From the NCBI RefSeq assembly GCF_003991135.1, contig NZ_CP016379.1, positions 186,001 to 250,000 on the forward strand: 64,000 nucleotides of DNA, given 5' to 3'. The notes under the pieces were generated by a model. The model searched no databases. It was not told the DNA's origin and saw nothing but the letters and a program-made list of their open reading frames with translations. This document shows, one piece after another, positions 28,519 through 36,448 of the stretch (the stretch's first letter is position 1; the number at the start of each line of letters is the position of its first letter). Position numbers and translations under genes: made by a program. The stretch is from Anoxybacter fermentans. GTDB lineage: Bacteria > Bacillota > Halanaerobiia > DY22613.

Positions 28519-29400
28519 ATGAGACAGGAAACAAGGATGCATCTAGCAATGATAGTTTCAGCTTTATTCTGGGCTGGAGCATTTATAGCTGGTAAAATAG
28601 GTGTACGGGAATTTTCACCTTATGAATTAACGTTTTTTCGCTTTTTATTTGCAACAATTTTAATTTTTATAATTTTATACCATAAGGAAAAAGGGAACTG
28701 GCAACTTGAACGGTCTTTATGGCCCCTGACTATACTATTGGGTTTAATTGGGATGTTTGGGTACCATGTTCTCTTTTTTACAGCATTAAAATATACGACT
28801 GCGGTTAATTCATCGATAATTGGTGCGACCAATCCTTTGATTACAACTATTTTAGCGGCTTTTTTTCTAGGAGAGTATTTAAGTTTAAAACGGATGGGAG
28901 CTATTCTTCTGGCTTTATTAGGGGTGGTTCTGACAGTAACTAATGGTGATCTATCTGTTTTATGGAATTTTACCTTTAATATAGGAGATATAATTATGTT
29001 GGGAGCTGTCATTTGCTGGGCTATTTATTCAATTCTCAGCAGGCGGGCTAAAGGGCGAGTTTCTTCATTGAAGTTAATGACTTACGTTTTTATGGTCTGC
29101 CTTATAGCAATGTTTCCTTTTGTAATTTATGAAAAAGTATGGACTAAGCTTTTGACTATCAGTTGGCAGGGATGGGTTTCTGTTATATATATGGCTGTTT
29201 TTCCGTCAGTATTGGGATATTTGGTCCAGATGGCTTCTATACGACAAATCGGAGCTAGCCGGACAGCAGTTTATGTCAATCTGGTTCCAGTATTTTCTAT
29301 GATTCTCTCCTATTTTATTTTACATGAACCCATTGGATGGTTTAAATTCTTTACTGCCGGAATGATTATTAGTGGAGTGTACTTAAGTTCAAAAAGTTAG
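28519..29400 (+). CDS. EamA/DMT-family transporter
   Basis: 293 residues from ATG 28519 (in-frame GTG codons at 28510 and 28513 are alternatives; the ribosome site GAAAGAGAG is weak). Ten predicted helices in two EamA repeats: MHLAMIVSALFWAGAFIAGKIGVREFSP opens the first and GDIIMLGAVICWAIYSILSRRAKG the second. Members export amino acids, nucleosides or other small metabolites. Its stop is 23 bases before pxpB, so it may be co-transcribed with the 5-oxoprolinase genes and handle a related compound. That substrate link is inference. Confidence 0.88.
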   Translation: MRQETRMHLAMIVSALFWAGAFIAGKIGVREFSPYELTFFRFLFATILIFIILYHKEKGNWQLERSLWPLTILLGLIGMFGYHVLFFTALKYTTAVNSSIIGATNPLITTILAAFFLGEYLSLKRMGAILLALLGVVLTVTNGDLSVLWNFTFNIGDIIMLGAVICWAIYSILSRRAKGRVSSLKLMTYVFMVCLIAMFPFVIYEKVWTKLLTISWQGWVSVIYMAVFPSVLGYLVQMASIRQIGASRTAVYVNLVPVFSMILSYFILHEPIGWFKFFTAGMIISGVYLSSKS

Positions 29401-29423
29401 GAAGCTGGAGGTGTTAAGAGTAT

Positions 29424-30161
29424 ATGAAGATTGATTTTAAACCATTGGGTGATCGGGGGATAAGAATTGGATTTCCTCAGGTAATATCACCTGAAGTTAA
29501 TAGGATGATACGGGCAATTGTCTTTATGTTGACTAAAGAGCAAATTCATGGGATTTTAGAACTGGTTCCGACATATGCTGCTATAAGTGTATATTATGAA
29601 CCAAAACTAATCCGCTATGGAGATATGAAAAGAAAATTGGAAGAGATTATAGAAGGATTGGATCAGGTTAAACTACCTCCGGCTAGATTAGTTGAGATTC
29701 CTGTACTTTATGGTGGTGAAAAAGGTCCTGATCTGGATTATGTGGCAGAATATCATGGTTTAACGGTAGATGAGGTAGTTAAACTTCATACTTCAAGACC
29801 ATATCTGGTTTATATGATCGGATTTACTCCGGGATTTCCTTATCTTGGGGGATTGCCAGAAAAGTTAGCAACACCGCGATTGAACAATCCCCGCCCAAAG
29901 ATTCCGGCGGGATCTGTAGGAATTGGTGGGAGTCAGACAGGAATTTATTCTATAGATGCACCTGGGGGATGGCGAATTATTGGTCATACTCCAGTAAGGC
30001 TATATGACCCTGATAAAGAAGAACCGGTACTACTTAAAGCTGGAGATTATTTACAATTCAAAGCAGTAGATAAGGAGGAGTATTTAAGAATAAAAGAAAT
30101 GATATCCCGGGAAAAATATCAGCTCCGGATTCGGAAATGGGAGGAGGAAGAGAAAAAATGA
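29424..30161 (+). CDS. pxpB: 5-oxoprolinase subunit B (KipI family)
   Basis: 245 residues. Subunit of the ATP-dependent bacterial 5-oxoprolinase PxpABC, which opens pyroglutamate to glutamate in the cytoplasm. Family motifs: [13 protein letters not shown] at the start, then [79 protein letters not shown]. The start ATG follows GGAGGTGTTAAGAGTAT. Its last codons overlap the start of pxpA (ATGA). KipI was first described in Bacillus as an inhibitor of kinase KinA; the oxoprolinase role is now the general one. Confidence 0.93.
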   Translation: MKIDFKPLGDRGIRIGFPQVISPEVNRMIRAIVFMLTKEQIHGILELVPTYAAISVYYEPKLIRYGDMKRKLEEIIEGLDQVKLPPARLVEIPVLYGGEKGPDLDYVAEYHGLTVDEVVKLHTSRPYLVYMIGFTPGFPYLGGLPEKLATPRLNNPRPKIPAGSVGIGGSQTGIYSIDAPGGWRIIGHTPVRLYDPDKEEPVLLKAGDYLQFKAVDKEEYLRIKEMISREKYQLRIRKWEEEEKK

Positions 30162-30928
30162 TTTATCGTGTAGATATCAATTGTGATCTGGGTGAAAGCT
30201 TTGGACGGTACAAATTAGGGCAGGATGATAAAATACTAAAATTAATTACATCTGCAAATATTGCCTGCGGTTTTCATGCCGGTGATCCACGGGTGATGTA
30301 TCAGACGGTAAAGATGGCCTATGAGCAGGGTGTGGCAATCGGTGCACATCCTGGCTATCCTGATTTGAATGGATTTGGACGGCGGGAAATGAAACTATCG
30401 GCAGATGAGATATATCAATTAATGGTCTATCAAATTGGCGCATTACAGGGGTTTGCCAGACTTTTTGGTGTAAAGGTGGAACATGTAAAACCTCATGGGG
30501 CTTTGTATAATCAAGCAGCAAAGGATAGGGTGCTGGCTGAAGCCGTTGCTAAGGCTGTAGCCGATTTAGATCAGGAGTTAATTCTTTTCGGTCTGGCAGG
30601 AAGTGAACTGGTACGGGCCGGAGAAAAGGCCGGACTTCGAGTGGCTCAAGAAGTTTTTGCAGACCGGACATATCAGGCTGATGGGACTTTGACACCCCGG
30701 AGCCGACCTGATGCTTTAATTCACGATAGTGATCTTGCGGTAAAAAGGGTAGTAAGGATGATAAAAGAAGGGAAAGTGGAAACTGTAGATGGAGCGGAAA
30801 TTTCAATTAAGGCTGATACTATCTGCGTTCATGGGGATGAAGAAACTGCTCTTGAGTTTGTAAAGAAATTGCGTGCTGGATTGGAGAAGGAAGGGATAGA
30901 GATTAGTAAAGTAGGTGATATAAGATGA
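30158..30928 (+). CDS. pxpA: 5-oxoprolinase subunit A (LamB/YcsF family)
   Basis: 256 residues. ATG 30158 overlaps the pxpB stop (ATGA); it is preceded by GGAGGAAGAG. Family landmarks: [79 protein letters not shown], and [13 protein letters not shown]. It forms the core of PxpABC. Tight coupling to pxpB and pxpC (both overlaps are ATGA) shows one operon producing equimolar subunits. Confidence 0.95.
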   Translation: MIYRVDINCDLGESFGRYKLGQDDKILKLITSANIACGFHAGDPRVMYQTVKMAYEQGVAIGAHPGYPDLNGFGRREMKLSADEIYQLMVYQIGALQGFARLFGVKVEHVKPHGALYNQAAKDRVLAEAVAKAVADLDQELILFGLAGSELVRAGEKAGLRVAQEVFADRTYQADGTLTPRSRPDALIHDSDLAVKRVVRMIKEGKVETVDGAEISIKADTICVHGDEETALEFVKKLRAGLEKEGIEISKVGDIR

Positions 30929-31875
30929 AAGGTATCCGGGTTTTAGAGCCGGGTCTTTTAACTACTGTCCAGGATCTGGGACGCTGGGGTCACCAACAGT
31001 ATGGAATTCCGGTGGCTGGTGCGATGGATCATTTAAGTTTACAGATTGCCAACCTTTTGGTGGGTAATGCGCGAGATGAGGCATGTCTGGAGATTACTCT
31101 TCTTGGGCCAAAACTTATGTTTGAGGTAGATACAGTGATTGCTATTACCGGTGCTGATCTTAAGCCAAAGTTAAACGGTGTTGCTATAGATGGCTGGCGT
31201 GGTATTCCGGTAGAACGGGGAAGTATATTGGAGTTTGGTCCAATAAGAAGCGGATGTCGTGGGTATCTGGCGGTAGCTGGAGGATTTGATCTGCCAGTTG
31301 TGATGGGAAGTAGATCAACTTACTTACGGGGAAAGTTGGGTGGTTTTGAGGGAAGAGCTTTAAAAAAAGGTGATCATCTACCATTTAGGCGGTATGATCT
31401 GGATTTGAATGGTTTTTTTCCAAAGTGGTATTTTACCCAGCCTCAATATCCGAAAAAGAAAGAGATCAGGGTAGTGCGTGGGCCTCAGGCTGAGATGTTT
31501 ACAGATGAGGGTATTAAAACTTTTTTTAATAGTGAGTATGAAGTAACTCCTGCATCTGATAGAATGGGTTATCGCTTAAAGGGGCCCAAAATTGAACACC
31601 GGGATGGTAGTGATATCATCTCAGATGGAATTCCTTTTGGAGGAATTCAGGTTCCTTCTGATGGGATGCCCATTGTGCTTATGGCTGATAGACAGACTAC
31701 TGGTGGATATGCAAAGATTGGAACGGTAATTAGTGTGGATTTGCCGTTAATTGCCCAGAGTAAGCCGGGGGATATTTTCAGGTTTATTGAGGTGACAGTT
31801 GAAGAGGCCCAGGAGTTGTATCTTGAAATGGAGAGGGTGTTAGCTAGTTTAGAAAAATACCAGCTAAAGTTTTAA
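30925..31875 (+). CDS. pxpC: 5-oxoprolinase subunit C (KipA, biotin-dependent-carboxylase-like)
   Basis: 316 residues. Motifs: [31 protein letters not shown] at the start, [44 protein letters not shown], and [34 protein letters not shown]. It shares the cyclophilin-like fold of PxpB and of allophanate hydrolase subunit 2. Last gene of the pxpBAC operon; the start overlaps pxpA by four bases. No terminator hairpin is obvious right after it. Confidence 0.95.
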   Translation: MKGIRVLEPGLLTTVQDLGRWGHQQYGIPVAGAMDHLSLQIANLLVGNARDEACLEITLLGPKLMFEVDTVIAITGADLKPKLNGVAIDGWRGIPVERGSILEFGPIRSGCRGYLAVAGGFDLPVVMGSRSTYLRGKLGGFEGRALKKGDHLPFRRYDLDLNGFFPKWYFTQPQYPKKKEIRVVRGPQAEMFTDEGIKTFFNSEYEVTPASDRMGYRLKGPKIEHRDGSDIISDGIPFGGIQVPSDGMPIVLMADRQTTGGYAKIGTVISVDLPLIAQSKPGDIFRFIEVTVEEAQELYLEMERVLASLEKYQLKF

Positions 31876-31927
31876 ACTGTTTTATATAGGTATTTTATAC
31901 ATAAAAAGGATTAATATAAAATTATTG

Positions 31928-31956
31928 TTGAAGTTAAATAAATTTTTTGGTATAAT
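31928..31956 (+). promoter_or_regulatory. Sigma-A promoter with extended -10
   Basis: TTGAAG, 17-base spacer ending TGG, then TATAAT. Drives the small gene at 32080. Confidence 0.65.
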
Positions 31957-32079
31957 TAATGTATAAAGAGTTATTAAGGTGTTAAACTAATTATAAAAAA
32001 TCTTTAATTAAAAAGAGGAATATTGGATTTTTATTAGAATATATATTTATTAAGGTTTATTAGGGGAGGTGTTAAATGA

Positions 32080-32406
32080 ATGAAAGTTGATGAGCTATTG
32101 AAAATTTTGAATTTGAGGGCTGATCAGGTTAAAATAACTGTTGAGCCGGAGCATTCTTTGAGTAAATTAAATGAATTTGAAAAATGTTATGGTATTCCAT
32201 CATCACTTGTTTATTGGGTTGTAAAGCAGGGGTTTGAAAATGAATTTTTTGAAGAATGGGCTCATTATTATATTCGTTTTATTGAATTTGGTGGAAATAT
32301 TGAAGATCTTTATTTCAATAAATGTTTTGCTGAAATTAAAGAAGGACAACCTTTTTTAGAAATGCAAAAACCTGAACAGGAATTATCTGCTGTTCAGGTT
32401 TTTTAA
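32080..32406 (+). CDS. Hypothetical 108-residue protein
   Basis: Starts at ATG 32080 after GGGGAGGTGTTAAATGA (an ATG at 32076 in another frame stops after four codons). Soluble and acidic: MKVDELLKILNLRADQVKIT, then LSKLNEFEKCYGIPSSLVYWVV, EFFEEWAHYYIRFIEFGGN and a short tail whose codons form the terminator hairpin. No known family recognised. The promoter and terminator fit a single-gene unit, so it is very likely expressed. Confidence 0.7.
   Translation: MKVDELLKILNLRADQVKITVEPEHSLSKLNEFEKCYGIPSSLVYWVVKQGFENEFFEEWAHYYIRFIEFGGNIEDLYFNKCFAEIKEGQPFLEMQKPEQELSAVQVF
32369..32405 (+). terminator. Intrinsic terminator overlapping the gene's 3' end
   Basis: AACCTGAACAG, 10-base loop, CTGTTCAGGTT, then TTTT. 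The hairpin is encoded inside the last dozen codons and includes the stop. Confidence 0.85.
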
Positions 32407-32419
32407 TTTTAATTCTATT

Positions 32420-33037
32420 TTATTGACTTTTTTTTGTTATATTAAAGTTTATTGGTTTGCACAAAATTTCTTTTATTTGCATGCCATAAACTGGATGAAA
32501 TAACCATTCTTTTCTAGATCCAGTTGCAATTATTGCAGTATCAGCACTCATTACAATTGCTTCTTCTCCAGGTTCAACAGCTCCACTATCTGTAGCTACT
32601 ATAAGTGCTTCTACACAGAGTTTCATTCCACCTCCAAAAAGAGATAAAGTATAATTAATGGTTTGAATTTTGGTGTCGGAATTATACGGAATGATGATGT
32701 CTTCAAAGGGTAAAACTCCTTGTAGTAATATAATTCCTTCTTTTTTTAAATTGTTTTGTACTTCTTTTTTTGATGTTTCTGGTATAATTGTTTCATAATA
32801 GTCTTTGTCTTTTTTAATTTTAAATTGTTTCATATATGGAAAAGTGACAGCAATTATTTGATGGTTGGGTAATTGTTTTTTAAGTTTAAGTGCTATTTCA
32901 CCGTCAGAAGTAAATACTATTATTTTTTTTATTTGTTGATTTTGTTGAGCGGTTTCAATAACAATTTTTAAAACATTCTCTTTATTTTGTTTTCCTTCTT
33001 GTTGAAAATAATATATACTTTTCTTTAAAACAGTCAT
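32420..33037 (-). CDS. Stand-alone pyruvate-kinase C-terminal-domain protein
   Basis: 205 residues. Resembles the PK_C (alpha/beta) allosteric domain of pyruvate kinase without the catalytic barrel: ENVLKIVIETAQQNQQIKKIIVFTSDGEIALKLKK, HQIIAVTFPYMKQF, LYSLFGGGMKLCVEALIVATD-type segment, then GEEAIVMSADTAIIATGSR. Such proteins occur alone in clostridia and archaea; their function is not established, and phosphate or sugar-phosphate sensing is conceivable. The start follows AAGGAGG (minus strand). 11 bases separate it from the upstream gene, so the two form an operon. Confidence 0.7.
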   Translation of the reverse strand: MTVLKKSIYYFQQEGKQNKENVLKIVIETAQQNQQIKKIIVFTSDGEIALKLKKQLPNHQIIAVTFPYMKQFKIKKDKDYYETIIPETSKKEVQNNLKKEGIILLQGVLPFEDIIIPYNSDTKIQTINYTLSLFGGGMKLCVEALIVATDSGAVEPGEEAIVMSADTAIIATGSRKEWLFHPVYGMQIKEILCKPINFNITKKSQ

Positions 33038-33048
33038 ATTAATCCTCC

Positions 33049-33594
33049 TTATGTGATTTCATTTTTCCATTTAGTTATTTTTTGGTTATAATAATTTGAA
33101 TAAGCTTTTTCAAAAGGATATTTTTCTTTTTGAGATATATAAGTTGCAGTTAGTTTTAAGAATAGATAGAAATTAAAATCAAATATGTCCAGGTCAATAT
33201 CTTTTCCTGGTATAAGATGATGAGGCCAGTCATTACGAAAATAGTTGCCTCTTCCATCATCATGATTACCGTGAAGACCATGTTTTGTATCCAGATCAAT
33301 TCTAAAATACCAAAATCCATTTTCTTTATCTGGATTAAGTGGACAAAATTGATATTTATGACAAATTATATAAATATATGAATTTTTTAATGTACATGTT
33401 TCTCTAAATGTAATTAAATCACCAGTTTTTAAGGCTAAATTTTTCTCTTTGATTTCAAGGCCTGTAACATTTCCGTTATTATCAATGATGATTTCAAAAG
33501 GATAGGGAGAATCTTCACAAAAGATATCAAATAAGTAATTATTATTCAAAAAAGTACGAACTTTGGAAATATAGTTACGTATATCGATAGCCAT
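33049..33594 (-). CDS. Hypothetical protein, His/Asp-rich centre
   Basis: 181 residues, soluble, starts at ATG 33594 with an AGGGG-type ribosome site. Notable stretch near residues 100-130: DLDTKHGLHGNHDDGRGNYFRNDWPHHL, with five His and several Asp, suggests metal binding or a nuclease-like site. Not confidently assigned; it has a faint resemblance to small toxin-like families with an H-x-H pattern, but no partner antitoxin is seen. Upstream gene of a two-gene operon with the PK_C-domain protein. Confidence 0.55.
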   Translation of the reverse strand: MAIDIRNYISKVRTFLNNNYLFDIFCEDSPYPFEIIIDNNGNVTGLEIKEKNLALKTGDLITFRETCTLKNSYIYIICHKYQFCPLNPDKENGFWYFRIDLDTKHGLHGNHDDGRGNYFRNDWPHHLIPGKDIDLDIFDFNFYLFLKLTATYISQKEKYPFEKAYSNYYNQKITKWKNEIT

Positions 33595-33836
33595 ATTATT
33601 ACCCCTTTATTCAAATTGTACTAAATAATTTATTCGTGATAATATATTCGTGAAAAATAAACATTTTCCTCCTTATTTATATAAAAAGTGAATAAATAAA
33701 TTATTTAAACTAGACTATTAAAATTAATAAATTTTAAATTTATTTCTGAAAGTTTTTAGTAGAATTTTAAAGAAAGAGGATATAAATAGATGTGGTAAAT
33801 AGTATCCTGGGCCGAACATAAGTATTAAAGCAGATA
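33595..33836. other. AT-rich divergent spacer
   Basis: Probably holds the promoter of the leftward pair (33594 and 33037). A pair of TATTCGTGA direct repeats occurs at about 33632-33655. No gene. Confidence 0.35.
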
Positions 33837-34055
33837 TGATTAAACTGCGAAAAGCTAATTCTGAGAGCTATTGAAATTTTTCGTTAAACCATCTTTACTG
33901 AAATTGAAAAGAATGGCCTTATATTAGGGTATAATGAGCTAATCAAGGGTCATAAGGACCCATTGATTAGTGTGTCTTATTTCGACTGAAATCGAACTTT
34001 AGATGGTTTGAAGATTTTTTATGAAGCGAGAAATTAGCTTTTTGTAGTAAAATCA
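33837..34055 (+). repeat. Long palindromic element, copy 5 (long form, diverged)
   Basis: 219 bp. The right inner hairpin is CTAATCAAGGGTC-ATAAG-GACCCATTGATTAG, where both sides changed together (GGGCC to GGGTC with matching GACCC). The left arm reads ATCTTTACTGAAATTGAAAAGAAT and is the most diverged. No flanking repeat is seen. Confidence 0.85.
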
Positions 34056-34063
34056 CAAAAAAG

Positions 34064-34103
34064 AAAGCTATGGTCTATTTTTTGACTATAGCTTTTTTTT
34101 TTT
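34064..34103 (+). terminator. Strong hairpin with T12 tract
   Basis: AAAGCTATGGTC...GACTATAGCTTT followed by a run of T. It follows palindromic copy 5 and no gene on the plus strand ends just before it, so it may terminate transcription reading out of the palindrome or insulate the next promoter. Confidence 0.75.
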
Positions 34104-34290
34104 AATGCCAAGGAAATTATACAGCTGTGGATAATTTCTTTGGCACCAACAAATTTTCTTTATAAAATATAGTGAAAAATAACACGTTTATTGTCGAAAA
34201 AAATAACACTTTGGCTTTATAAATCTATAATTATTGCTAAAAATATATATATTTTAAACTTTATAGATCTATTAATTATTGATCAAAAAA

Positions 34291-34401
34291 TAAGGGAATT
34301 TCTTAATTAAATCACTTTCGATTATATTGTATTGATAAACTTTCAAAATACACAATATATTGATCCACAATCTTTGAAAATTTAATTATAAAATTCCCTT
34401 A
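34291..34401. promoter_or_regulatory. Large inverted repeat, candidate activator-binding region (UAS)
   Basis: AAGGGAATTTCTTAATTAAAT near the left pairs with ATTTAATTATAAAATTCCCTT near the right, about 110 bases end to end. Between them lie TATTGTATTGATA and ATACACAATATATTGAT, which are partly mirror-related. It ends about 10 bases before a sigma-54 promoter, where enhancer sites are expected. Binding by the activator at 36449 is inference. Confidence 0.45.
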
Positions 34402-34411
34402 AATAAAATAT

Positions 34412-34427
34412 AATTGGCATATTTTTT
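34412..34427 (+). promoter_or_regulatory. Sigma-54 promoter (-24/-12)
   Basis: TGGCATATTTTTTGCT matches TGGCAYRNNNNTTGCW at every defined position. Gene 34518 starts about 90 bases downstream. Confidence 0.8.
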
Positions 34428-34517
34428 GCTTAATTTTTCATATTGGTTTTTCGATTAACTTAAGATTTAGGGAATTCATCTATTTTTTCAATGTAATTAA
34501 GTTGCAAAATACTAGCG

Positions 34518-35927
34518 GTGAAATGTTTGGACAGATCATTAGTAATAAGATTGAACAAAAATTTAAAAAGGAGTGTTGCAAAAGTAGATATGAAAAGTTT
34601 AGCATTAATAGATCAACTGCCAGTTGCTGTTTTTATCATCGATAAAGATCATAAAGTTTGTTATTGGAATAATAAGTGTGAAATAATCACAGGAGTTCCA
34701 AAAGAAAAAATTATTGGGACTTCCGATCATTCTATAGCTTTTTATGAAAAAAGGCGTCCACTACTTGCAGATTTGGTTTTAGATCAAGAAGATAGAATTC
34801 TGGAATTATATCCAGACTGTAAAAAAATAGATGGTTGGTATACTGGAACAGCTTATTTTCCCTTCTTGAAAGGAGGAGAAAAGTTTTTTCAGTTTAGTGC
34901 AAAACCCATTTATGAGAATAAAAAGTTGGTCGGAGTGATGGAGATTCTTTTTGATATAACACACTTAAAACAAATAGATAATTTTAATGAGGATATTTAT
35001 GAAAATTCGATGGAAGCCATTTGTGTTTTTGATATGGAGAGTTTGGAGATATGTTTTGTCAATAAATCAGCTTTAGAAATATATGGTTATAAGCTTAAAG
35101 ATCGACAGCAGGTAATTGGACAAAGTATTTTAAATTTTTCAGTTGTAAGAGCCGAAGAAATTAAAACTTTTATCCAGAAGATTATAAAAAATGGTATAAA
35201 AAGTTTCCAGACCATTCATATAAAAAAGAACGGGAAAAGAATTCATGTTTCTGGTAATTGTCGAAAAATTAAATACCTTGGTCGTGATTGTATTCTGGTA
35301 AATATAAAAGACATTTCTAATGAAATAAAAGCTTTTGAAGAGAAGAATAGAACATGTGAAGAAATTTTAAAGGTTTTATCACGTTCAATTGATTATCGAG
35401 ATAGTTATACTGAAGAACATTCTGAAAGAGTAAAAAACTATGCGGTAAAATTAGCTAAAGAATTATTATTGCCTGAATCTTTAGTTGAGGAAATCCGAAT
35501 TGGTAGTTTATTACATGATCTCGGAAAATTAGGTATTCCTGATCAAATAATAAATAAACAAGGACTACTGAGTGTAGAGGAATATGAGAAGATAAAGGAA
35601 CATCCCCGGATTGGGTATCGTATTATTGAACCGGTTCAAATTTCCAGAAATATTAAAGCAATAATTCTTTTCCATCATGAAAGGTGGGATGGCCAGGGTT
35701 ATCCCCTGGGTCTTAAAGGTGATGAAATTCCTTTGCCAGCTCGAATTGTGGCAATTGCTGATGCCTTTGATGCCATGACCAGTAATCGAGTTTATCGAAA
35801 AGCTTGCTCAAAAGAAGAAGCATTAAAAGAAATTCAAGCCTGTAGTGGTAGTCAGTTCGACCCCCAATTAAGTAAAGTATTTATAAAGATGATAGAAAAA
35901 GAAATAAATTTAAACAAAAATTTGTAA
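34518..35927 (+). CDS. PAS-PAS-HD-GYP protein (cyclic-di-GMP phosphodiesterase-like)
   Basis: 469 residues from GTG 34518; ATG 34590 (AGGAG 16 bases upstream) is the alternative. Two PAS sensor domains (LIDQLPVAVFIIDKDHKVCYWN, ~27-150; SMEAICVFDMESLEICFVNKSA, ~160-270), a linker helix, then an HD-GYP domain: SIDYRDSYTEEHSERVKNYA, LLHDLGKLGIPD, EHPRIGYRI, FHHERWDGQGYPLGLKGDEIP, ADAFDAMTSNR. The HD residues and the GYP triplet are all present, so it is probably an active c-di-GMP hydrolase. No membrane segment. Sits behind a sigma-54 promoter and upstream of a sigma-54 activator with its own PAS domain. Confidence 0.93.
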   Translation: MKCLDRSLVIRLNKNLKRSVAKVDMKSLALIDQLPVAVFIIDKDHKVCYWNNKCEIITGVPKEKIIGTSDHSIAFYEKRRPLLADLVLDQEDRILELYPDCKKIDGWYTGTAYFPFLKGGEKFFQFSAKPIYENKKLVGVMEILFDITHLKQIDNFNEDIYENSMEAICVFDMESLEICFVNKSALEIYGYKLKDRQQVIGQSILNFSVVRAEEIKTFIQKIIKNGIKSFQTIHIKKNGKRIHVSGNCRKIKYLGRDCILVNIKDISNEIKAFEEKNRTCEEILKVLSRSIDYRDSYTEEHSERVKNYAVKLAKELLLPESLVEEIRIGSLLHDLGKLGIPDQIINKQGLLSVEEYEKIKEHPRIGYRIIEPVQISRNIKAIILFHHERWDGQGYPLGLKGDEIPLPARIVAIADAFDAMTSNRVYRKACSKEEALKEIQACSGSQFDPQLSKVFIKMIEKEINLNKNL

Positions 35928-36448
35928 AAACTATTAGTTCTACGGCTAAAATTGAACTAACTTCTTGAAAAGATTTAGTAGTCTGTTATAAAACTTTGTG
36001 GACGAGCCGAATCAGGTATTGATTTCCTCAGTCTTCTTTTTCTTTAAGATTGACCATTTAGCCAGAAAGACTGGTAAGAAATTTAGGGGATTGTTCAATA
36101 AATTTCAAGAGGCTACACCTTTTCTAATTAACACTTCTACTTTTGCATGTTTTTCCCCTTTTTAGATAATTAAATGATGAATTTATTACAGGATATTTAA
36201 AATAACTGCCTAATATTAAAAGAGGGTTTTAGGTATATGTTTTCTGGCAAATAATACCTAACTTTTCCTGGATAAGACGGAGCAAAAGCCCAACTAAGTA
36301 ATCCAGAAGCTCTTTTATTTCTTTTTAGGTTCGTTGAGTTTATTATATCAAATAAGGGATTTATTGGTCTAAACCTGATAAACATAATGGGTTTAGCTTC
36401 CTAATTAACTGTGAAAGTTGAGTAATTGGGTTTGGGGAGGATATTCTA
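35928..36448. other. 520-base gap
   Basis: No convincing gene on the plus strand. A minus-strand frame of 62 codons (36197-36385, ending near NIRQLF) has no good ribosome site; I regard it as doubtful. No sigma-54 or sigma-A promoter is clear. GGGGAGG before 36449 is the next gene's ribosome site. Confidence 0.35.

Noticed and set aside
36197-36385. Minus-strand 62-codon frame with SGLLSWAFAPSYPGKVRYYLP
   Set aside because: Protein-like wording, but no ribosome site or promoter, and no family I can name. Kept only as part of the gap description.
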